From: Bacteroidota bacterium
GTDB lineage: Bacteria > Bacteroidota > Bacteroidia > Bacteroidales > UBA1402
Length of the DNA stretch: 9,278 nucleotides
Reading direction: 5' to 3'
Assembly: GCA_030706285.1 (NCBI GenBank)
Contig: JAUZOU010000094.1
Span: 1-9,278, forward strand
Shown piece after piece: positions 1-4,675 of this stretch. Position numbers and translations under genes: made by a program. The notes beneath the pieces were generated by a model that was not told the origin of the DNA, did not search any database, and saw nothing but the letters and a program-made list of their open reading frames with translations. Position 1 is the stretch's first letter. Every line of letters begins with the position of its first letter.

Positions 1-1622
1 ATAGTTTGTCCGTTAACGATGTACCAACCGACTATGTTGCCTGTATTATTAGCTTTGTATGGCACGATGATCTTATTCTTGTCGGGCAGGTTTTGCGTGA
101 AATACCCCGTATAGCTACTCAGGCCGGAACTCCAGGAAAAACAGGAAAAGCGCTCGGGAGTAGCAGCACGCACAATGTTCTGCGTCGTCCACAAAACCGC
201 CGATTCGTGCTTTTTACTAAAATCATTCCAGGCAGTGGGGGACATTGTTGCTGTGGATGCAGCTTCGTGCATCAACCAGGTCATCATAACCCGGTGAGCC
301 TCGACCCCCATCCGTCTGGCTCCTACATCCGGACGTAACAGCCAGCTTCCGTCTGTTGTTGTGGTCTGTCTGGCCTTGATATTCTGATAAGCCAAGTTCT
401 CCAGCATCAATGCATTCGGGTCTCGCGCAAAACAAGCCATTGTGGCATAGGAAGTGATTTGGTCGTACAAAAACAGACTCCAGTCGTTGCCATTCGGCAT
501 AGCCAGTTCTCCGTCGGCTAATGCCAAATAGTTCAATACGTTGTCCATGACTTTCTGGTTGTTGTGCATCAACGAGTTCGTTTTCCAGTTTTCCCGACCG
601 TACACGCTGTCCTGGAACAATTTCATCGCCAGAAGGCTTTCACCCAGTTCCTGCATAACGACGTTCTGATAGGACGTATGAAAATAGCTGTGGTTCTGTA
701 GTGTATAATCGTCATACAGATTTTTACCTAAGTAAAGGTCGGCCACGGTTTTGGAATCGTATGACGGATCTATCACGGTTGTATCTTTGGCATCATTTGC
801 CTGGGAATAACAATTGATGGCAAACTGCCGTAACCGGTTGTACCACTGTTCAGCCAGATCGTCGTTGGGATAAAGCCCCAGGGCACAGGCAAGAATGTTT
901 GTTTCCCAACCGTTCTCTTCGGCTTTTGTATCGCCCGAATAACCGGTTGGGATGTTCCGTGTCAGTTCGTAATTACTCTCTGCTTTGATTAGGTTATACA
1001 CATAGGTTTTTTGTGCATCGGTCAGGTTATCGTATTGAAAAAAAGCGGAATAGGCAACTGACATGGCCCACAACGAACTTTCCCAAGTGTAATCGGTGGC
1101 GGCGGTCGAACCCCAGTAATTGTTTCCCGAACAAACCTTCAGCTTGTTTGCTTTATGGGTAGAGTAAGCAAATACCAAACTTTTCAGCGCCATACCTTTA
1201 ACATCGCTCCAGGTGACGCCATTGGGTAAAGTCACTTTTCCCTGTCCGTATTTATACAGAAAAGCGCAAATCATAGAAAGGTCAGCATTGGGACGTACAC
1301 CTTTCTCATCGTTACCCATTGTATTTTCACCTTTGAAACAGCCACATGCTTCACCGATGGTGTTGGGGGCAGCGCAATCGGCATAATCGTTCTTCACATA
1401 CGTCATGAAATTAGCCAACAGTTGCAGCAAATCGTTTTTCATGGTTTCTTCGGAAATAAAAGCGGACGAAATAACTCCTTCCGTTGGCGAAGAAATAGTG
1501 CTTTCGGTTACATTGGCAGTGAGAAAACCGGTGGTTGTTGATTTTCCGTAGGCAGAAAAATTCAGTATCGTAAAAAATACTAATGTAAGGTTTGTCAGTC
1601 GGCGGTTTAAAGGCTTCTTCAT
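1..1622 (-). CDS. Exported alpha/alpha-toroid protein, possible polysaccharide lyase or hydrolase (C-terminus off the left edge)
   Basis: The frame is open from the ATG at 1620-1622 to the window edge, giving 540 residues and no stop. The N-terminus is a signal peptide: basic residues 2-8 (KKPLNRR), a hydrophobic stretch at about 9-24, and likely cleavage near SAYG-K (26/27). Residues 60-480 are helix-rich with many aromatics, as in (alpha/alpha) toroids. Conserved-looking polar/aromatic clusters are ENGWETN (236-242), NHSYFHTSYQNV (310-321) and MPNGNDWS (375-382). Asn/His/Tyr groups of this kind form the active sites of toroid lyases such as PL8 and heparinase II/III. From about 490 (RFSCFSWSSG) the sequence becomes strand-like, which would fit the start of the beta-sandwich that follows the toroid in those families. 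I cannot name the family; the fold and the lyase idea are inference. A T9SS tail could lie in the missing C-terminus. There is no clear Shine-Dalgarno sequence, only an A-rich leader, as is usual in this phylum. Confidence 0.8.
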   Translation of the reverse strand, partial: MKKPLNRRLTNLTLVFFTILNFSAYGKSTTTGFLTANVTESTISSPTEGVISSAFISEETMKNDLLQLLANFMTYVKNDYADCAAPNTIGEACGCFKGENTMGNDEKGVRPNADLSMICAFLYKYGQGKVTLPNGVTWSDVKGMALKSLVFAYSTHKANKLKVCSGNNYWGSTAATDYTWESSLWAMSVAYSAFFQYDNLTDAQKTYVYNLIKAESNYELTRNIPTGYSGDTKAEENGWETNILACALGLYPNDDLAEQWYNRLRQFAINCYSQANDAKDTTVIDPSYDSKTVADLYLGKNLYDDYTLQNHSYFHTSYQNVVMQELGESLLAMKLFQDSVYGRENWKTNSLMHNNQKVMDNVLNYLALADGELAMPNGNDWSLFLYDQITSYATMACFARDPNALMLENLAYQNIKARQTTTTDGSWLLRPDVGARRMGVEAHRVMMTWLMHEAASTATMSPTAWNDFSKKHESAVLWTTQNIVRAATPERFSCFSWSSGLSSYTGYFTQNLPDKNKIIVPYKANNTGNIVGWYIVNGQT

Positions 1623-1841
1623 TTTCAAAAGATGTTTATATCTCAAAGCAGGTTTTTTAGTGTCAGTATCGCTTTTTCAGACGGATAATAGTAAGCTGCT
1701 AAGTTATTGCTTTTATTTGATTTTGATGGTTCATTCAATTCATCTGTTGTTACGGATTTGTCACTGGTTGTCATTCTTAAGCGAATTTTAACAGGATGGT
1801 CTTGCTGTTTGACTGAATAATCTTTATCTGAGAATTCATAT

Positions 1842-1857
1842 TATAACGTTATATTTG
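1842..1857 (+). promoter_or_regulatory. Predicted promoter -7 element overlapped by a 12-bp perfect palindrome
   Basis: Positions 1850-1857 read TATATTTG, an exact match to the Bacteroidetes -7 consensus TAnnTTTG, about 160 bases upstream of the Vat-like start. The expected -33 TTG/TTTG is weak: the nearest plausible match is TCTG at 1827-1830. Positions 1842-1853 (TATAACGTTATA) form a perfect palindrome that overlaps the first half of the -7 box, where a bound repressor would block RNA polymerase. The promoter call rests on the consensus only, and AT-rich DNA gives such matches by chance. Confidence 0.4.
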
Positions 1858-1926
1858 CAGTGAAAATACATTATCATGGAGCGATTGCAGGTTTGATTAC
1901 CCTCTTCCTTCAATGAATATACCCGG

Positions 1927-2007
1927 ATGAAAAAGGCTTTTCTGATGAAACGGGAAGTTTTAGCGAAAATATACAAGGAACGTTTCGGATCGGTATCAAA
2001 ATTCTAA
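1927..2007 (+). CDS. Very short ORF (26 aa) in the leader of the Vat-like gene; leader peptide or gene relic
   Basis: An ATG at 1927 opens 26 codons ending in TAA at 2005-2007, only 12 bases before the Vat-like start. The product is basic (MKKAFLMKREVLAKIYKERF, then GSVSKF). The same frame continues upstream without a stop to a TGA at 1894-1896, and before that TGA is a six-codon piece from ATG 1876 (MERLQV). Two readings are possible. It may be a regulatory leader peptide, since some cat and erm resistance genes use translational attenuation. It may instead be the remnant of a small gene broken by the TGA. I do not recognise the sequence, and an ORF this short is not proof of translation. 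Confidence 0.22.
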   Translation: MKKAFLMKREVLAKIYKERFGSVSKF

Positions 2008-2008
2008 T

Positions 2009-2020
2009 TATAACAAGTTA
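2009..2020 (+). promoter_or_regulatory. Inverted repeat touching the Vat-like start codon
   Basis: TATAAC (2009-2014), a two-base spacer and GTTAT (2017-2021) form an inverted repeat that runs into the ATG at 2020. The arms are the same as those of the palindrome at 1842-1853, which has no spacer. It could be a second operator copy or a weak RNA hairpin at the initiation site. The AT-rich context makes chance a real alternative. Confidence 0.22.
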
Positions 2021-2652
2021 TGCCAGACCGTACATTACTATATCCACGCAAAGACGATAAGACCATGGTTTATCTGAAAAGCTGCGTGAAAAGCCCGTTT
2101 ATCGAAGTGGGCGATTATTCTTTTTATCACGATGTTGATGATCCGATGGATTTTGAGCACAAATGTGTGTTGTATCATTATCCGTATGTGAATCATGATC
2201 GGTTGATCATTGGAAAATTCTGTTCCATTGCCAGCGGCGCCAAGTTTCTGTTTAATGGTGCAAATCATGCACTTGGGTCTTTTTCAACCTATCCTTTTCC
2301 TGTATTGGCAGGGGAATGGGATTTGCAAACACCCGTAATCGAGGCTTGGGACAATAAAGGCGATATTGTTGTCGGTAACGATGTGTGGATAGGATTTGAA
2401 GCTGTGATCATGGCTGGCGTTACCATTGGTGACGGGGCGATTATCGGTTCACGGGCGGTAGTGACAAAAGATGTGGAACCCTTTTCCATTGTAGGTGGCG
2501 TACCGGCTAAATTGATACGGAAACGTTTCCCTGAGGAACAAATACAGAAACTGCTTGAACTGAAATGGTGGGATTGGGACGAAGAAAAAATCAAACAGAA
2601 TTTGCCCCAAATTATGAACAGCGAAAAGAATGATAAATTGAATGCTCGTTGA
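2020..2652 (+). CDS. Vat/CatB-family xenobiotic O-acetyltransferase (left-handed beta-helix)
   Basis: This is a 210-residue cytoplasmic hexapeptide-repeat acetyltransferase of the xenobiotic acetyltransferase class, whose members move acetyl from acetyl-CoA to a hydroxyl of streptogramin A (Vat) or chloramphenicol (CatB); they act as trimers. Family signs in order are the N-terminal LYP and VGDYSFY segments (7-9, 30-36), LYHYPYVNHDRLIIGKFCSI (51-70), the NGANH motif with the expected catalytic His83, the repeat run IVVGNDVWIG..VIMAGVTIGDGAIIG (116-143), GGVPAK (159-164), and the C-terminal KWWDW (182-186). The length fits Vat proteins (about 210-220). I kept the first ATG because LYP and the following stretch align with the Vat N-terminus as I remember it; starting at Met16 would remove them. 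Substrate is not settled: many chromosomal homologues carry this annotation without proven resistance. No Shine-Dalgarno is visible. Confidence 0.9.
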   Translation: MPDRTLLYPRKDDKTMVYLKSCVKSPFIEVGDYSFYHDVDDPMDFEHKCVLYHYPYVNHDRLIIGKFCSIASGAKFLFNGANHALGSFSTYPFPVLAGEWDLQTPVIEAWDNKGDIVVGNDVWIGFEAVIMAGVTIGDGAIIGSRAVVTKDVEPFSIVGGVPAKLIRKRFPEEQIQKLLELKWWDWDEEKIKQNLPQIMNSEKNDKLNAR

Positions 2653-2718
2653 TAATTCGATTGATTACGCGTAATATCATCAATGCAGTATAGGTATGAA
2701 TCAATAAAAAGAAGGGTC

Positions 2719-3207
2719 ATGAATCTTAAAAACTGTACACCGGTATTGTTTGTTAAAGATGCCGGACTATCAAAAAAGTTTTACACTGAACTACTTCAGT
2801 TTACGGTGGTAATGGACAATGGTGGAACAAACCTGACCTTTAAAGAAGGCTTTGCGGTTTGGCAAGTTTGGCCTGACAATATCATTTCCAAAACTCTCGG
2901 AGCTGAAAATATTACGAATAAAGACAGTTCAAGCCGTTTTGAATTGTGCTTTGAAACCGATGATATCGATCAAATTTACCAGACGCTTAAAGAAAGCGGT
3001 GTTCAGTTTTTGCACGAAATAAATACCGAAGTTTGGGGACAACGGACCATCCGTTTTTACGACCCTGACGGTCATCTGATAGAAGTGGGCGAAGAAATGT
3101 CCATTTTCCTGAAACGGATATACGAAGAAGAAGGGAAAGACCTGGAAGCTACAGCCAAACGAACGTTTATGCCATTAGATGCGCTAAAAGCTTTTGTACA
3201 GGAATGA
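2719..3207 (+). CDS. VOC-superfamily protein (glyoxalase/bleomycin-resistance/dioxygenase fold)
   Basis: This 162-residue protein has two beta-alpha-beta-beta-beta modules. The first is NCTPVLFVKDAGLSKKFYTELLQFTVVMDN (5-34) with a second strand set AVWQVW (46-51). The second runs from FELCFETDDIDQIYQTLKESGVQFL (74-98) to RTIRFYDPDGHLIEVGE (109-125), the classic VOC ending. E75 and E122 sit where metal ligands usually lie; the first-strand His seen in many metal-dependent VOC enzymes is not present. VOC proteins include glyoxalase I, fosfomycin-modifying enzymes and drug-binding proteins, and the substrate cannot be read here. I chose the ATG at 2719 over the one at 2683 because the 12 extra residues are basic and unrelated to the fold, and a purine-rich GAAGGG (2711-2716) precedes 2719. 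The 66-base gap after the Vat-like gene contains a perfect 12-bp palindrome (2664-2675); co-transcription is plausible. Confidence 0.87.
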   Translation: MNLKNCTPVLFVKDAGLSKKFYTELLQFTVVMDNGGTNLTFKEGFAVWQVWPDNIISKTLGAENITNKDSSSRFELCFETDDIDQIYQTLKESGVQFLHEINTEVWGQRTIRFYDPDGHLIEVGEEMSIFLKRIYEEEGKDLEATAKRTFMPLDALKAFVQE

Positions 3208-3231
3208 CCAAAGTCAATTAAAAAGAATGAC

Positions 3232-3440
3232 ACGTTAAATGGATCTGATATTTAGTTGTTGTGGCGTTGTGTGTCGAACTATAAAATAAAAGCATGAACA
3301 CGATACTTAAATTGGTAATTAAGGCATAGTTAACCTCAACAAACCACAGGTTAATGTTTCGGTCATTCGGATTATTTTTCTGAAAAGGTTTGTCATGTCT
3401 TAAAAAATAGAAATCAGTATAATCTGTCGTAACAATTCTC
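3232..3440 (-). repeat. Possible decayed interspersed repeat in a 298-base gap
   Basis: The gap 3208-3505 has no gene I can support. Read on the minus strand it contains CAGATTATACTGATTTC (ending near 3415), then an A/T-rich piece, then AACCTGTGGTTTGTTGAGG (around 3335-3353). These phrases resemble the 'cagatt..acagatt' and 'aatctgtggtt' strings that recur in Bacteroidota intergenic DNA and are often mis-called as small proteins. The match is from memory and no second copy is in this window, so the boundaries are approximate. I saw no promoter consensus for the next gene. Confidence 0.2.
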
Positions 3441-3505
3441 TTCATTAGTTGTGGTGAGAATGGTTGCCAAATTCAATTATGTAAAAATCTAAAAAAGTAC
3501 GTGTT

Positions 3506-4051
3506 ATGTTCGATATAAGAAAAATTCAGAAACAAGTTCTCTATCATGCAGTAAAAGCTGAGTGTGATGATGATACCGCTCAGAAAATTGTCAATGGAAA
3601 GCAAGAAGACAATCCGACATGGGTAAAAAATACCATGAAAAGATTGGAAAAAAGGTTTGATCCGTCTACGGTAAAAAGAATCAGGATGCATTGTCAATGC
3701 GGCTACGGGATGGATGAGAAATTAGAATTACTGAACAAGCTCCTTGCTTCATCATCCAGCCTGGAAGAATTTGCCAGCCATAATCAGGCAAAAGCTGCAG
3801 GATTGTTTTATCGGAATGGTGAACTTTATTTACAGTTCCTTTTTTGCCCGTGTCCCATGCTTGCCGAAGTTGATCGATTGGAAACAAATACCTGGTGTCA
3901 ATGTACTACCGGCTATAGCAAAGTCCTTTTCGAGAAGGCTTTTGGATGCGATGTTGATGTTGAATTGCTGAAAAGCATTAAAATGGGGGACGAGAATTGT
4001 CTGATGAAAATCATTCCTCTAGGATCGATACGGTTTCAATCTGTTGATTGA
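3506..4051 (+). CDS. Uncharacterised cysteine-rich protein with three CxC motifs
   Basis: This 181-residue protein has no signal peptide or membrane segment, so it should be cytoplasmic. Nine cysteines are present, six of them in three CxC pairs: HCQCGYGMDEKL (C63, C65), FLFCPCPML (C114, C116) and TWCQCTTGYSK (C131, C133). A further GDENCLMKI motif (161-169) closes the fold. The N-terminal third (1-60) is charged and helical. The final part, from LFEKAFGCDV to SIKMGDENCLMKI, resembles the end of 4VR/V4R-type small-molecule or metal-binding domains, and the whole may belong to the family labelled DUF6144; both are from memory and unchecked. Paired CxC motifs suggest binding of zinc, another thiophilic metal or an Fe-S cluster, or redox disulfides. 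Its neighbours are detoxification-type enzymes and a terminator follows directly. The biochemical function is unknown. Confidence 0.85.
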   Translation: MFDIRKIQKQVLYHAVKAECDDDTAQKIVNGKQEDNPTWVKNTMKRLEKRFDPSTVKRIRMHCQCGYGMDEKLELLNKLLASSSSLEEFASHNQAKAAGLFYRNGELYLQFLFCPCPMLAEVDRLETNTWCQCTTGYSKVLFEKAFGCDVDVELLKSIKMGDENCLMKIIPLGSIRFQSVD

Positions 4052-4064
4052 AAAGACTTCATGT

Positions 4065-4100
4065 AAAAGGCTGTCTCGCTTTTTTGCGGGACAGCTTTTT
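4065..4100 (+). terminator. Rho-independent terminator after the CxC gene
   Basis: GCTGTCTCGC (4070-4079) pairs with GCGGGACAGC (4086-4095) over ten base pairs with one G-T wobble, around a six-T loop. A U-tract follows at 4096-4100. The four A residues at 4065-4068 can pair with T4097-4100, which lengthens the stem and could let it act in both directions. It lies 13 bases after the stop of the CxC gene and separates it from the GNAT gene, which therefore probably needs its own promoter or depends on readthrough. Confidence 0.88.
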
Positions 4101-4143
4101 ACACATGGCAAACAAACAGATAATGACGAAATATTAAGTAAAA

Positions 4144-4653
4144 ATGAAGATTAGACGAGCTGAAATAAGTGATGCAGCGGCAATCGTCGAACTGTACAAT
4201 TGGTATATAGTCAATACCTCTATTACTTTTGAAACCGAGCCTATATCGGTTGAAGAGATGAAAATGAGAATGGAAGAGAAACTGGACAACTATGATTGGC
4301 TTGTTGCTGAAATAGATGATGTGCTGGTTGGTTATGCGTATTATGGATCCTTTAGGTCAAGAGCGGCCTATCAACATACGGTCGAATCAACCATCTATTT
4401 ATCCCGTGAATTTAAAGGTCAAGGGATAGGTAGCCGATTATATAAGGAATTAATAGATTCAGCAAAAAATAAAAAATACCGGGAAATGCTGGCTGTTATC
4501 GCTATACCCAATCCCGAAAGCATTAGCTTTCATAAAAAAATGGGATTTCTGGAGGTTGGGGTAATGAAAAAAATAGGCTACAAGTTTAATTGCTATGTGG
4601 ATGTCTCTTTTTTACAAAAGAGCTTATGTGATGATTTAATGGAGGAGCAATAG
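4144..4653 (+). CDS. GNAT-family N-acetyltransferase, Pat (phosphinothricin acetyltransferase)-like
   Basis: This 169-residue single-domain GNAT protein acetylates an amine using acetyl-CoA in the cytoplasm. The order of motifs follows the Pat/Bar branch: IRRAEISDAAAIVELYNWYI (3-22), SITFETEPIS (26-35), the GYAYYGSFRSRAAYQHTVE stretch (63-81) typical of Pat-like enzymes, STIYLSREFKGQGIGSRLYKELI (82-104) with the acetyl-CoA pyrophosphate loop KGQGIG (91-96), and IPNPESISFHKKMGF (121-135). Bar/Pat enzymes and their housekeeping relatives modify phosphinothricin, methionine sulfoximine or related amino acids; the substrate here is inferred only from the family. The gene starts 43 bases after the terminator hairpin with an A-rich leader. 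It faces the PL11 gene tail to tail with a 22-base gap in which I see no strong terminator. Confidence 0.9.
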   Translation: MKIRRAEISDAAAIVELYNWYIVNTSITFETEPISVEEMKMRMEEKLDNYDWLVAEIDDVLVGYAYYGSFRSRAAYQHTVESTIYLSREFKGQGIGSRLYKELIDSAKNKKYREMLAVIAIPNPESISFHKKMGFLEVGVMKKIGYKFNCYVDVSFLQKSLCDDLMEEQ

Positions 4654-4675
4654 ATCCTCTCTATGTAAAGTTCCT

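Larger units (their letters stand above)
1623..2019. other. Divergent intergenic region, 397 bases
   Basis: This gap separates the minus-strand exported protein from the plus-strand Vat-like gene and should hold promoters for both. On the plus strand there is one good Bacteroidetes-type -7 element (1850-1857), listed separately. I found no equally good TAnnTTTG element for the minus-strand gene. The right half (1876-2007) holds very short ORFs in the leader of the Vat-like gene. Nothing recognisable lies in 1623-1800, which is AT-rich and broken by stops. Confidence 0.6.

Noticed and set aside
6..435. Two short ORFs (6-338 plus, 223-435 minus)
   Set aside because: Both overlap the long minus-strand exported-protein frame, which is open for 540 codons with a signal peptide; the short ones are other-frame shadows.
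1808..1857. TTTG at 1808-1811 as the -33 element of the promoter with -7 at 1850-1857
   Set aside because: The spacing is near 38 bases, about twice the usual distance for this phylum.
2683..2718. Upstream ATG for the VOC gene
   Set aside because: The 12 added residues do not belong to the VOC fold, and the ATG at 2719 has a purine-rich leader.
2289..2720. 143-aa minus-strand ORF
   Set aside because: It is antisense to the Vat-like gene with its hallmark motifs intact; its Ser/Thr/Ile-rich composition is a shadow of the hexapeptide repeats.
3218..3445. 75-aa minus-strand ORF in the gap before the CxC gene
   Set aside because: Its translation looks like the repeat-derived pseudo-proteins often mis-called in Bacteroidota intergenic DNA, and it lacks any domain.
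4636..4664. GAGGA...TCCTC inverted repeat between the convergent GNAT and PL11 genes as a terminator
   Set aside because: The stem is only five base pairs and no T-run follows in either direction.
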